A stretch of 64,000 nucleotides of DNA from Phialocephala subalpina (GCA_900073065.1 FJOG01000010.1:795485-859484); one strand, 5' to 3'. Counted from the stretch's first letter, positions 1 to 12,200 are shown. Translations and numbers: made by a program. The notes: generated from the sequence alone by a model not told the origin.

Positions 1-909
1 GTCCAAGACTCAAGGAGGGGGGAAAGTCGCAGTTTGTCGAAGGAACAGACCTCAGTGATGATGTGCTTGGCCAGCCAACCCCCCACAAATTCTTCTTGCT
101 TCGTCAAAAGATGAACGGCCCTTCTTTCCAGGACCTTCGAGAGTATCCCGGCTGGCCAGGCTTCAAATGGGACAATGAAGTCAGCATCAGATCTTTGAAT
201 AGGCACCGCGACCAGATAATCTACCGTATGGACGGTACTACTTGCGCTCCCCGCGTCCCGTACACGGAGCTGGAGAAGGATACGTTGAAGAAGCTTATCA
301 AGGAGGAATTGGATGCTGGCAAGACTCGCCAGTCAATCAAGTGGGATGAAATTTCTGTGAAACTCGCCAAGGCATTTGAAGGGGTTGAACAAGGCAAAGG
401 CTCACGAATGGCACCTAGTGATGACTGGGATAACGAGGAAAAGAACTGGTTCTCGCCACAGGGGGATGAGCTTCAGGAGTCTCGATCTGGTCCAGTTGTT
501 CAGTTAGCATCAGCAATCGAGACCCATGCCGGCAAGTGCCGCGATATTCGAACTCTTCTTGGTTTGCCTGCCATGAAAAAGCCAAAAGAACCTAAAACGC
601 AAGAGAGGAATAAAGGAGGAGGAAGGTGTTGGTGATGGTGATGAGTCGATGGTGGCGGAGCAGGCGAGTATGACCCGTATGGCGAAGGAGAACAGTAACG
701 ATGCAGATCCTAAGAACGATGAAGCTGGTAACGCGCTGACCACATCATCGAAGAAGGTCAAGAAACAGCAAGCTGAGACGAAGAGCAAGCCCAGAATAAA
801 GGATCCGAAGTCGGCGAAGAAGGAAACCGAGAAGACTCAGGACAGTCTGCCAAGAAAGCCTCGCCAACCACCACCTACTTCTCCAGGTGCAGGTGACGTA
901 GCGATCTAA
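1..909 (+). CDS. AB-family SANT-like nuclear protein, 5' end outside window
   Basis: The frame is open from the left edge and continues to about position 635. It carries the family B module: an SIRSLN-x2-R-x-QIIYR segment (about 181-225), a Glu/Lys-rich helix and a KWDEISVKLAKAFEG segment (about 339-384), matching the gene at 5432-6679. The tail from about 610 to 909 is read one frame over and is rich in Lys, Glu and Ser, as in the family. The two frames join in phase if 562-607 is a 46-nt intron (donor GTTTGC, acceptor GAGAG), but these signals are weak, so a 1-nt frameshift is equally possible. The role is unknown; DNA or chromatin binding is inferred only from the SANT-like pattern. Any A module would lie upstream of the window. 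Confidence 0.6.
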
Positions 910-2079
910 GGGGCTCCCTCCGGTCAGCTTCTCGAAGAATATCGTTTGGGGGCATTTCCATTTGGTTTTGGTTGGGTGTCGAGTCCGAGGGGGATTTTTT
1001 TTGTGATTTCGGCTCTCTTTGGTGAAGGCCTGGGCGTGTCTGATAGGAAGATTCTTGGGATTCGAGAACAGAGCAGGGCGTTGGATGCAGAGCCGTTAAT
1101 GTAAAAAACCCAAATATTCTTCCTTAGAACTGACTGCTTCCAATTTCGTAACCAAGTGAGCATTCGTCAATCAAAAACGTCCTAAGGGTACTCCCATGTA
1201 TATCAGGCTGGCGATAGCGGTCTGACAGCATGATTTCGATCCTATCATAGGGCGGGGAAAAAACTACCTCTTTTTTTCTTTCGGTTTTGGTAGTTATCTG
1301 ATGCATCTGCGTCTCTTCCTTTAGGGGAAATTGGGATTTCACAACTGGCCGATCTTTTCTGGAAAAAGAATTTGGGATACGCAAAAGGCGTTGCATGCGA
1401 GCATGATACGGGATGGCATAGATATTATGAATCCGCTTTCATCAATATTTGGGCTCATCAACTTGCTGCCATGAAAGTCCTTTACTTGGAGAGTGAAGGA
1501 TTCTGAATCAATGCGATAAGTGTGGTGAAACCAACCAAATGATTGAACCCACTAATCAAGACTAGCTTTTCGAATAATGCTCAAAAGAGTATATCGGAGT
1601 GGGTAATTCTTTAGACTATAATTGAGAGATTCAAGCTTTTCTAGGAAGCAGATCTGTTCAAGTGATGCTGCCAGCCCATAGACAAGGCCACGTGATGCCT
1701 TGATCGAAATATGAACTTGTGAGATAATATATAACCTAAAGTTTTGGGGATCTGATCCCTTACTCTCAAGCAAATAACACACCCAACTAAGCATTATATA
1801 TCTTCTATAGCTCCAAGGTAATTCCCTGTTATGAATCATACATAACCCCAAGAGTTTTCTACTCGTTGGCCCATCAATTGTGAACACGGAAAAACCTGTG
1901 AAGAAAAGAGACTTAGCTAGCGCCTCCGAGATAATAATTGTCCGAAGCGTTGTTTTGGACGCGTGCTTTGATCTCTTTGGATTACGCGTCTTCCTTTTCA
2001 ACCTCTACTAACTCCAGATCATAACCTCCTACCTCTTCGGCGCAATCACTTGACGCAAGAACTACACCTGTCCGCAACG
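910..2079. other. intergenic, no supported gene
   Basis: About 1.2 kb between two family genes. An open frame of 149 codons on the minus strand (1552-2001) has no recognisable motif, lies in AT-rich sequence and runs up to the 5' region of the next gene. I do not treat it as a gene. The last ~100 bases are presumably the leader of the gene starting at 2080. Confidence 0.6.
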
Positions 2080-3163
2080 ATGGACAACCTTCTTCTAGAC
2101 CCCAGTCTTCAAGCAGGAGGTCCCAATTACTCGAACGCAAGTTCTTCATCATCAGTCTCATCATCGACTGAACTTGGAGACCTCTCACATAGCTCTCACA
2201 TGGCAATCCAGATTGAGCAGCCTCCCAGCTTCGGCGCAGGAAATGGTAAAGGACCTCTCGGCACGAGAGCTATACCACTTACCTCAATTCAATTTTCAGC
2301 AGAGAATGCACCTAAATCTATGGTATGCCCTGCATAAGCACATTGGTCATTAATCGTTGCTAATTTTGTCATAGGTAATCAACGGAATACACTACATGCT
2401 GTCCACAACTACTCCTGTACGTATCTCAGCGCAATGCACATACCTCTAGGTATGCTAAAGGCGTGGTAGCCCACTACAGCCGTTGTCATCGATGTTGGAT
2501 CAGCCTCAGAACGCAAGATATATCCTTACACGCTAGCAGAGTTGAACTATATCCTTGTACTCGTCGAGGAACTGGTTGGGAAGAGCAAACGAGCACTCTC
2601 TTCTAGCAACTCTGCTGAGAATTCCCGTAAGCTCAATGCCAAGTTTGCTGGTCATAAGGTATATCTTGATTCAATGTCTCAAAGTTTGGAGGAAATAATC
2701 TGACTCAAGATTCCAAATTCAGGTTGAACTAGGTGATGAGCTCACTCCAAGAACCGCGACAGGACCTACCACGAACGGCGCGACCAAGCGTAAAGGCGCT
2801 CGAGTTGCGAAAGACGAGTGGAATATCCCAGAACGAACTACTGCAGCTATCCAGGATTATATTACTAGAGGTATGCGGGAAGAATACAACGAGATCTGCC
2901 AGAGATTAGTGGGAAAGAGAGATGAGATGTATGGCAGTCGACGTAGCGCACAGAGCAAGAAGCGTAAGGTGTATCACGTCGAGGGTGAAAAAAGCATGGC
3001 TCAAGGCATGGGAGTCTTTGATGGTATGATGGAGTCTGGTCATGAAAGTGTCCCAGCTCACGAAGCGCGATCCGCTCATGGTGAAGCTGAAGGATACCAA
3101 ACTTACCCTCCTTACCAGGACATCTGGGCACCTGCTCTTGCCTACCCCCCACCACATCTTTGA
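2080..3163 (+). CDS. family C SANT-like protein
   Basis: Four exons: 2080-2322, 2375-2416, 2470-2658 and 2723-3163, all phase 0, giving 304 residues. Exon 2 is a 42-nt micro-exon coding VINGIHYMLSTTTP; its counterpart occurs at the same place in the gene at 3990-5178. Exon 3 holds the SANT-like helix stretch (YTLAELNYILVLVEEL onward). The last intron falls right after a GHK, as in the paralogue. The C-terminal exon carries the family tail DYITRGMREEYNEICQRL followed by a basic patch (KKRKV) that could be a nuclear localisation signal. The start was chosen because it opens a Ser-rich N-terminus in frame with the spliced product. No known family name fits; a nuclear DNA- or protein-binding role is inference. 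Confidence 0.8.
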
Positions 3164-3989
3164 ACTACCTAGATAGCAAGGGCCAGGGTCAAGTTTTTTG
3201 GCCTCAATGTAGAGTAGCTACAATACAAGAGCTCCGGATGGGATTAAAATTTGCTCCTCTTACTCAAATAGCTCTTACTACGTCTCAATCTACCCTTATC
3301 TCAGACGTGACTGAAACGTCAATATTTCGAGACACACTGGTATTCTCCATGCTGGAGTGACTTTGCGGGACGTCAGCACTGTTGGCGTCTTGTCTGAAAT
3401 TGCTTTCTTGAGATGGGTTTCAAAGTCTCCACCGAGGTTTTGGGAATGTTTGCTCTGGGTAAGTTGGCGAATCTGGTGGAGGAGGCAGTAGTGAAGTGAG
3501 CTGAAAGTAAAACTATCACTGGGAGGAGATGACTACTGGGTTGAAGGATCATTTCGAGGATGCTACGCAAAAGTTAGGCAACCCATTGGCTCAGTTAAAT
3601 CATTACGAGAATGGAAAGGTGATTGTCATATACGAGAATCCTATGAAGCTGAAGGAGTACAGGATGGGGAGTGTTGATAGGGGTGCTCCTACAGGATATG
3701 CTTCTATAGATATAATGCTCAAGTGAAGGTATTCTACTTGGGCAGCGCTGTACTTGGGTGAGCTGAAGCATTCGATGCTACCATCGCAAATGTGATGCTT
3801 CCACCGTTTCGATGCACAACAGTTCACGGGACTTTAAGATGATGTATAGTAGGCATCGCAGAAACGCGGAATTTAGTGGAGGGTGCCATGCAGGACGAGT
3901 GCTATCTAAAGACTATGGCCCCGCAGAGGTGTTTTCGAAGCGCTAAGTGTATCTAATCTACATGCAGGCATTGTCCTTCGCTACCCGAG
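3164..3989. other. convergent intergenic, nothing recognised
   Basis: The space between the 3' ends of two family C genes that face each other (2080-3163 plus, 3990-5178 minus). Short open frames on both strands have no family motifs. No terminator hairpin or repeat stands out. Confidence 0.55.
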
Positions 3990-5178
3990 TCATTTACTGG
4001 CCTGGTAGCTATTGATGAGATGGCTGCCAAATGCTGTGGGAGGAGGAGGTGGTTGGTACTGGTTACCTTGAGGTTGACCGTAAGCAGATTGACCTTGGAA
4101 GCCTGGGAGATTGCCATAACCTGGTTGCTGATAATGGCCAACACTAGCACCTGCCATACCTCCCATGACTCCCGTACCTCCCACGACTTCCATGCCTGTT
4201 CCATATCCGCCCTCATTAATCACACCTGCACCTTCTTTACCCTCGTCATTCTCCTCGACCCTAGCTCGCTTGGTGACATAGCCATATTCTTCCCCAGATA
4301 GTCCCACCACAGCTTGGCACAGAGCATTGTATTCATCCTGGTGACCTCGAGTAACATAGTCATATACCCCATGGATAGTGCGAGTTGGATTGGTGTGAGC
4401 TGATTTTGAGAAGCGGTCAACCTTCTTGGTGCGGTCGACTCCAACTCTCCCTGATGCTGGGCCTCGTGGAGCGCGGGGAACGAGTTTTGTGCCTGCGGGG
4501 TGCTGCATCCATGTCAGCACGTCTTGCAATTTCGGAAGAAGAATTATCTGTTGTGAAAGCAAAACTTGCAGTTACACCAGAACATTTGTCGTTCATAGCA
4601 CGAACAATCGAATCGAAGTCGCCCTCTGATAATGCTGCCTTCTGCTTCTCAAGCATAGCCTTGACGAGAGCGAACACAACCTCATACTCCAGGAGAGTCC
4701 AGATTGCCTTGACTGGTGGTGCGGCCGATGTCGGAATAGAGGATGCGCCTGAGTTAGTCTTTGGTGCCGAAGTTGGGGCTGGAGCATTGGGTGCCCAAGC
4801 TGCGGGGTCGAGGGGTGCCGAAGTTGGGGTCAAGGCAGATACCAGGGCCGGGCCCAATGGTCTCGTAAACGGCCATGGGTTGTCTTGGTTTACTTTGATA
4901 CCCAAGGCTCTCATAGGCTACAGCACTTTTAGCAGCCTGTGTAATGTAGTTGAAGAAATACGTACGGGACGATCTTGGGACAATGTGTAGTGATACCCAT
5001 CGATGACCTATGATAATTTAGCAACACTCAATAACCAAGGCGACTATGTGGTCCATACCAGAGATGTAGGAATGTGCTCGTCTGAGAGAAACCAAGGGCG
5101 TTTAGGGGGCATCAGCAGGTTGCCTTCGAGTCCATTGACTTGGCCACTGGCGCGATTCTCCTCCGGTGGTTGAGACAT
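3990..5178 (-). CDS. family C SANT-like protein
   Basis: Four exons read on the minus strand: 5059-5178, 4966-5007, 4578-4917 and 3990-4522, giving 344 residues. Introns of 51, 48 and 55 nt have GTATGG, GTACGT and GTGTAA donors. Exon 2 is again exactly 42 nt (VIDGYHYTLSQDRP), strong support for common origin with the gene at 2080. A Pro/Ala-rich linker precedes the SANT-like stretch (IWTLLEYEVVFALVKAM). The tail has the family VYDYVTRGHQDEYNALCQ motif, a basic KRARVEE patch and a Gly/Gln/Pro-rich low-complexity end. It is transcribed away from the B-module gene at 5432, with 253 bp between the start codons, so the two may share a promoter. Function unknown. Confidence 0.82.
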
Positions 5179-5431
5179 TCTCGAGTATGTCTTGCAGAAT
5201 TCAAAATATGGACTTTGGAGTCGTCAAAGAAGAATTTCCCATATGCGTGATCTTTCTGGGAGGTGCAACGATTTGCGATCTGGATTTTGATCGCGGGTTT
5301 TAACAAAGTCGCGCGTGTGTCGGAAGCGAACCGCGCTAGTGACAGCTTTATGGCCCATTGCGCCTCATCCTCGAAGCTCCGCAAACAACTTTGTTCCCAC
5401 CTATACTTTCTTCTACTTCATAATCATAATC
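5179..5431. promoter_or_regulatory. putative shared promoter of a divergent family C / AB pair
   Basis: These 253 bp separate the start codons of the minus-strand family C gene and the plus-strand B-module gene. Pyrimidine-rich tracts (for example around 5380-5420) precede the plus-strand start, as is common in fungal leaders. No operator sequence can be named. Shared regulation is inferred from geometry alone. Confidence 0.4.
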
Positions 5432-6679
5432 ATGGATGCCAACGCATCAGCAAGCATCAACTGGGGGCTAGGAAGAGTTGCCAAAGCGCCTCTAAAACCG
5501 GGAAGAACGCCGTTGCCAAACTCTCCCCTCCAACGACCCTACGAAGGCATGCTGCCCTCACCCTCACCAGTACCATTGTTCGCAAGTTTCAGTGCATCGG
5601 AGGTTACGAATGAGACCCCCCGACCCAGCGAGCAACAGGAGGTATTCGCAAAGACCCCCAGCTACGACCCCTCCGCCAGCGAGCCCTCGACGAACCATGG
5701 CGGCAGTATGAAGCGTCTCATGCAATCTAGCACCTCCGGCCAAGAAACTCCAACAAAGAAATATCGAGGTCCGAGAAAGCCAAACCCTGCTGCGTACGCG
5801 GAAAAGGCCAAGAAGAAGTTAGCAGGAGTAAGTCTGCCAAATTGATTAATGAAATATTGATGTAGGCGCTGACGATATACTTAGGAACTTGATAAGAGAG
5901 TCCCTGTTTGCCCAAAGGGCGTCGTCTTCTGGTGGAGGGATAACGGTCATATCGATAAGGAGAGGGCTGTGCTCAACAGAAAGGACGAAAGCAAGCTTCT
6001 GTTGACTTTAAGGGATGAGAATGGCCAGGACTGGCAGTTTCCATATACCCACGCCACCAACTTTGACTGGTCGGACAAGAAAGCTATCGCCAAGTTAAAC
6101 AATCAGCGTGCCCAAGTCATTCGTCGTAGACTAGACAGGCCGGGCGATATCAAGGAGAAGGCAACACCAAAGGCGCCTTGGACAACCAAGGAAAAGAAAT
6201 ATCTTTCGAATCTTGTTCGCAAGCAGATTCAAAAGAGTAAGCGCGCCATGATCTGGGTCGACTGGGAGGAAGTCACAAAAGCTTTCAACGAAAAGTTCGA
6301 GGGCTTTGAGATGGCGAAGGGCGAGAAGATATCACCAGCCATAAAGAAAGCCAGTGGCAACACTGCGAAGAGCAAGGAGGAAGAATCGGTCAAGAAGGTA
6401 GAGGAGAAAGTGTTGACCCAGTCCCACGTTGTCGTTGCAAGGAATTACAAGACCATCAAGGCCCAGTTTCGCCGATGGCTAGATGAAGCACAGATGGAGA
6501 AGGCCATGGTCGCTTCCTTCGCCGTCGAAGGAGACAATGAAGCAATGTCCGGCCACGACCACGAGGAAGAGAGTGACAACGAAGCGAATCGTCCTGCAAA
6601 CCACAGGGACGAGTCCGAGTCCGAGTCGGAGGAGGAGACTGGAGCTTCTTTCCCAAACATCCTCTCTACTGCAGCTTGA
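5432..6679 (+). CDS. AB-family protein with B (SANT-like) module only
   Basis: Two exons, 5432-5827 and 5885-6679, give 396 residues; the 57-nt intron has a GTAAGT donor and a TTAG acceptor. Residues 1-132 are Pro/Ser-rich and unlike module A. Module B spans roughly residues 165-262: LNNQRAQVIRRR, then PWTTKEKKYLSNLVRKQI and WVDWEEVTKAFNEKF, a clear Myb/SANT-like pattern with spaced aromatics. The C-terminus is a Ser/Glu-rich acidic run. The gene is the divergent partner of the family C gene at 3990-5178. A nuclear DNA- or chromatin-binding role is the natural inference; the target is unknown. It could instead be a member that lost its A module. Confidence 0.82.
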
Positions 6680-7653
6680 GGAGGTATGCCGTCCGACCCA
6701 ATTTCTCGAGCACTCCTGGAAGTCCCTTGTCCTCTGGGGCAATTACGAATCGCCATCTCGCAATCTTGTCGTATTCGAGTGGCAAATTGTTTATCCTATT
6801 GTCCAGCAGATTGTAGGACATTTGCTTGCCAGACATCGATGGATATGGATCGGGGCGGCGGGGGATTCCGGTATCTTCTGTTCATGTTTCCCCTTCGCAA
6901 ACGACGATACCCTGGTGCTTTGGCACACTGCCCATTTTCCCTGCAAAATCCCTTCTCTCAATTGTAACACTTCTCCTGGACAATGGAAAGCATAGAATCA
7001 TATACTCTGTCTCCCTCATCGTGGTGATGTTCGTGAAGTGCTCAACGATTGGTGTTTGCTGTCCGGAAGTCTCTGGCTGTCCAACGCCATTGTCATCGAG
7101 TCATCGCCAGGAGACTCTAGAAGATCGTAGTGAAGCGTGCAAGTGGCTGTAATAGGCAGGTGCGAAACCGTTTCCCCTTGTTGCTCATGCATAGTGATGT
7201 GCTTCCTGATAGTGAGTGGTGTTACAGGAGGGATGTCGTTGGTTTAGGCAGTGCTTAGTAACATTCCCCTTCCCGCACTTAGTCCGAGCTGAGGTGCCAC
7301 AATCCTCAAATGTTTAAGGGCAAAACAGAAGTCTGCACTGCCACAAAACAGGTAATCAAGACAAGATGCCTCAATGCCCTGCAGCGCCTCTAAGCCCAAG
7401 TCGGGTAGCACATCGTTGCAGGAACTTGAGTGAGTCAACGTCGCTGACAAAAACCACCAAAGATGTGATTGTGTTACTGTCCCCCCTTTTCCTCTCGCAA
7501 AGGCAAAAGAGGTATATGAAGGCAGCTCTTCTCCCTTCAACAACGATTCGAATATCTTGCATCAGCCAGCACATCGAGGCGTCGCAATCTCACCCCCAGC
7601 CACCTCCCTTTCGACCTCAACCTCATCCTTCATCCCAACACCAACATCTCACG
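6680..7653. other. intergenic, leader of the MFS gene
   Basis: No conserved coding signal was found. The last ~100 bases are CA- and CT-rich and lead into the transporter start at 7654, typical of a fungal 5' untranslated region. Confidence 0.5.
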
Positions 7654-9294
7654 ATGTCACAAACAACAACCAGCATCGAGGTAGCAGCTGGAGACCTTCG
7701 ACCCATTGAATTGGAACCCGTTGGTCCCCCTGCACCTTCATACCAAAGCAACCTTTCTCACACGAAGACAAATCTCGCTTCCGAGAATGCTAACAACTCT
7801 TTCGAATCTCTCAACAACACCGCCGCCCACAAAATCTCAACATGGAGAGCGGTGGTCATCATTGGCACCATCTCATGTATCTCTCTCATCCAGGCCATGC
7901 TTGGAGGCATTCTCATCGTCAGTTTACCAACAATGGCACGTGACATCGGACTTTCAGGCAATCTGCTGCTGTGGCCAGCGTCCGTGAACGCTCTAGCTTG
8001 TGGTTGTACCCTTCTTCTTTCTGGCTCCATCTCCGACGTCGTGGGTGGGAGGAAGGTCTATCTCACCGGATGTTTCTCCTTGGTCGCCACCACCATCGCT
8101 TGTGGTGTTTGCAGAACTGGCATCGAGCTGATTTTGTTCCGTGCTGCTCAGGGTGTTGCCCTTTCGCTATGCCTTCCTTCCTCGGTGTCTCTCATCACCA
8201 AAAATATTCCGACAGGCACATATCGAAATGTGGCATTCGCATGTCTTGGTGCAGGGCAGCCTCTAGGCTTCAGTTTGGGCTTGGTTCTTGGCGGCGTTTT
8301 TGTGGGTAGCATTGGATGGCGGTGGGGCTACTACATCGGAGCCATTTTGACCTTCTTGATTTGGGTCATCTCCATCTTCGGCATTCCAAAGGACGAAGAG
8401 ACCGGGTACCAATCCTTCTCAACTCAGGTCCATCGTGTTAAGACTGAGATTGACTGGATCGGCTGCACCCTGCTCAGCACCTCTCTCGGTATGTTCTCGT
8501 ACGTGTTCTCCGTCCTCGCAGGAGGATCATCACGCTTTCTGGAGCCAGCATCACTCGCATTGTTCTCCATCGCAGTGGTACTACTACCAATCTTCGGCTT
8601 CCACATCCGAAGGCAGGAGCGACTTGGCCGAAAGGCCATCATCCCTCCTTCCTTGCTGAGGAATCGGGTGTTCACCTCATTATGCATTACAGTCTTCATC
8701 ATCTGGGGAGTCTTTGAAGCGATGCAGTTCTTCCTGACGCTCTTTTATCAGCAAGTCCAGTCTTTGTCACCTATACAAACAAGTTTGAGGTTCTTACCAA
8801 TGGTTGTCACTGGGACATTAACAAACTTCCTGACAGGATGGTTGGTCAAACGGGTGCGAGCAGATATCTTGATCATGGCATCAGCTGCCATAGCAGCGAT
8901 TGCTCCACTGCTGATGGCGATTGTTGATCCAAGCTGGTCGTACTGGACTTGTGCGTTCCTGGCCACTAGCTTTGCACCGATTTGTGGAGATGTTTTATTC
9001 ACAGTGTCAAACTTGTTGATCACTTCTGTGTTTCCTCCACAAACTCATGGTTTGGCTGGAGGTGTGTTCAACACCATTGCCAATATTGGAAACAGTGTTG
9101 GTTTGGCGGTGACTGCTGTGGTAGCATCGGCAGTTACGATTGCTCATGACGGGAAGATGTACAGCACACCCAAAGCGTTGATGGAGGGGTATCGAGCTTC
9201 CTTCTGGTTGTGTTTTGGCTTTAATATTTTGGTTCTGGGCGTGATTGGGTTTGGGTTGAGGAAGATTGGAAAGGTAGGCATCAAGGTTGAGTAG
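7654..9294 (+). CDS. MFS transporter, DHA2-like drug:H+ antiporter
   Basis: A single exon of 546 codons. In-frame ATGs upstream exist, but the start at 7654 gives the usual short hydrophilic N-terminus before the first membrane segment (around residue 66). The protein shows many hydrophobic helices, consistent with the 14-helix DHA2 group. A motif-A-like GSISDVVGGRKVY lies in the loop between helices 2 and 3. An antiporter motif-C-like segment (GAGQPLGFSLGLVLGG) follows further on. Family knowledge suggests plasma-membrane proton-coupled export of small molecules such as azoles or aminotriazole; the substrate cannot be read from sequence. It sits among the AB/C genes without obvious connection to them. 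Confidence 0.88.
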   Translation: MSQTTTSIEVAAGDLRPIELEPVGPPAPSYQSNLSHTKTNLASENANNSFESLNNTAAHKISTWRAVVIIGTISCISLIQAMLGGILIVSLPTMARDIGLSGNLLLWPASVNALACGCTLLLSGSISDVVGGRKVYLTGCFSLVATTIACGVCRTGIELILFRAAQGVALSLCLPSSVSLITKNIPTGTYRNVAFACLGAGQPLGFSLGLVLGGVFVGSIGWRWGYYIGAILTFLIWVISIFGIPKDEETGYQSFSTQVHRVKTEIDWIGCTLLSTSLGMFSYVFSVLAGGSSRFLEPASLALFSIAVVLLPIFGFHIRRQERLGRKAIIPPSLLRNRVFTSLCITVFIIWGVFEAMQFFLTLFYQQVQSLSPIQTSLRFLPMVVTGTLTNFLTGWLVKRVRADILIMASAAIAAIAPLLMAIVDPSWSYWTCAFLATSFAPICGDVLFTVSNLLITSVFPPQTHGLAGGVFNTIANIGNSVGLAVTAVVASAVTIAHDGKMYSTPKALMEGYRASFWLCFGFNILVLGVIGFGLRKIGKVGIKVE

Positions 9295-12200
9295 ATGTTA
9301 AGCAGCAGTTGCCTTTTGCTTGCAGATTCGCCGATCGGCGACAAGTTCAAAGTTGATTTCGTTCCTACCACTGAAAGAGAGATCATTAGCTTGTTTCTTC
9401 TGTTTTAACTCTGGATGTGATGGTTTGGATTGAGAATGGCTGGGAGAGTCGATAGTGACTGAAGATACGGACGGTGGCAGTACATACTGTCTTGGGGTGG
9501 ATCCTGCAACTTACAGGGATATTATGTATGGCTTTATGATTACATCGTAAGAATCAATCACAGGTCTGTTTGGTTCTATTGTCCTGTCTCTCGCGTACTG
9601 TTATTGATACAGTTAATGAGCTTGTGAAAGTAGAAACCCCGAACTAGACAATCAATGGAAGTCGCCTTCAGGCCCATTAGCTCTCCGCCATACACCCGGG
9701 TTCGATTGTGTCGTTGCCAACAAGGAGGTATTGCATTTGGTTGCTGCTGGAGACATCAGTCTTGGCTGTACTTGTGTGGAGAACAAAGAAGATGATGTGA
9801 GGTCAAGAGGGTGATGACGAACAGAAGATAGGCTCAGAGCTGAATGGACTTACAACGAAAGCTCGTCTTGTTGACCCACGAGATTTGACTTGCTTGGAGT
9901 TGATTGTCGACCCTGTAATCACCGCACTTGCTCGACTTTGGTGTGTTGTAATTGTGAGGTGTTGGTCGAAGAGATATCTGCTTGAAGTGCGGTCTGTCCA
10001 CACGCAAGGGTTAGGTGGACTTTCTCAATTGAGTTTGGAATAAGAATCATACATGTTCTTTGGTCGGTGGCGCGCTGATGGTTGTGGTTGTGGTTGTTGT
10101 TGTTGTGTTTGTGTTCCACAAGGAGAACAGTATTGAAGCAGCTGGGGAAGGTTAAAGATGGCAAGCCCATGTTGAACTTGATGAAGTGGAAGGCGCGTCG
10201 ACGAAGAAGCAGACCATTCTGGGTGTCGAAGAGGAGGATGCCTTGGAGAGTATCGAGGAATTATGTCAAAGGAGAAGATGAGTCTTGATGAAGAGGTGGA
10301 GTGTCGAAGAAGAGGAAAGGTGTTGTAGGAAGAAAGGCTTAAATACACAGCGAAGGTGCCTCTTGTCGGCTCGCAATTTTGAATCTTCTTACGTTGCTGT
10401 GTTAGGAATGAAGCTATCATCTCAAGAAGGGAACAGTCGAGATATTGAGGTTGATAAGAAGGAGGAGAAAAAAAAGGAAGGTGCGAATTAAGATGGTGGA
10501 GAGTTTGTTCTGGCGACGACAGCATGGAAAACCCACGTTTCAAGATGTCTCGGCGACGTGGGTCCGCCCAAACGGTATTAGCATCGAGAAGTGAGTCGCT
10601 AGCCCATATTTGATGTACCTTCCTTATTTCAACCCGATGCTTATCTTCGATATATTAACATATTCTCCAGCGCAGTACCTTCCACCACTTCGCCTCCCCT
10701 TTTCGCGGCCCGACCATTGTTCCGGCTTTCACCCTTCTGTTCCCTCGACGATGCTCCTCACCAGCACTGAAGCGTCACGAATGGGATAAAGATCTGGTCG
10801 TGCAGTCTTGTCAGCCTCCCGATCCAACAAGTCCTACCAGTCCGCTTGCTGAGCTCGCCCATTGCAGATCCTTTCATCCTTGACACCTTTGTCTCGCAGC
10901 AGAGCAACACACCCACACTTCCACGACACCTCAATAATACCATACGCCAGAGGTCTATCAACGAGCTCTTTTTCCCTCCGTCGTGCCACTAAGAACCTCG
11001 GTAAGGTTGGTTTTGATCTAGCTCCGATTCCAAATGCTCTGAGATCAGCCTCCTGAAAAAGCACACACGCATCCTCTCCTCCTCCGCCAATATACGCCTC
11101 CTATCCCACAAAGCACAAGCACGCTCTATTCATGCCACCTACCGGTCTCTGAATCGTCGAAATCAATCTTCAATGTCCTGAAGTGCTGGAGACGTTGAGG
11201 CTAGCTCGGCCCAGACTGAAGGCTAACCTATCCTTCAAGAACTGCAACGTGGCGCTTGCTTAAACAGATCATTGTCCTCAAGGCCTGGAAACATCAAAGT
11301 TTCAGCACATCAGCCTGCTGCTGCGTTACCATCGACCGAATCAAATACACCAGTCGACCCAAAATAAAATCAGGATTTCGAAGTCCGGCCCAGCCCACCT
11401 CGCGACTCATCGCTCTGGAATTGCACTGCCATTACATATCACTGGTAAGCGTTCGTTACCTGTAGGGGAGAACACAAAGCAACACGGAACACGCTCACAA
11501 CAAAGCAAGGATCCTTTTGACTTGCTGCACTACAGCATTCCATCACATTTTTTGAACAATCGATCTTAAGCACGATGTTTTGGAGGACACTCAATTAGCA
11601 TTCTACTCTGCACCATAACCAATCAAGGAAACAACAAAGCCAATTCCCAGCTGCCCTCGACAACTAATCGACTCCCATGCCTAGTACTGCGAGAATTACC
11701 GACAATTAGACAGCGTCTAGAAGCAAGAGCAGTTCTTAAATAATCAGGATGAACCCAAAGATATCACGGAGCCATCATCATGAAATGCTACCTGCATGTA
11801 GCTTTTGTTGATTGTAGGAGCTGACATCCTGGGAGGAGGATCAATCTCATAAGGAAGGTAAGCATGGATGACTTTCTGGAAGATGAGTGGACTCTGTCAG
11901 CTGTGGCATATTGGCATACTTGTGTTCAGGCTCAATATCCCAGTTTTGTCCAGCCCTTCCGTAACATCGTCATCATGAAAATGACACATTCCAACTGATT
12001 ATCTACACATGACTAAGGCTGCTGGGCTCGCAGAGAAAGTATGTGTCAACGATCTGGTGTTATCGTCTCAGTCTGAAGAGGAGTTGCTCGGGTCGGAAAC
12101 AGTGGAGCTCAAGGACAAGCATGCAATCGATATCGAGGTACACAACTCCATCATTTCTCTTCTTCTCGTTGACCTTTGAAAAATTAAGCAAATCAACTCT

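Noticed and set aside
1552..2001. Minus-strand open frame of 149 codons
   Set aside because: No motif, AT-rich sequence, and it lies in the 5' region of a well-supported gene.
4385..4990. Plus-strand open frame of 201 codons
   Set aside because: It runs antisense to the spliced family C gene, whose motifs and exon lengths match paralogues.
10025..10543. Minus-strand open frame of 172 codons with His/Gln-rich run
   Set aside because: The run is the translation of a GT-rich simple repeat; no start context, splice or homology support.
10545..10800. Possible small spliced gene (about 50 residues)
   Set aside because: The intron signals are good, but the peptide has no recognisable features; not enough for a call.
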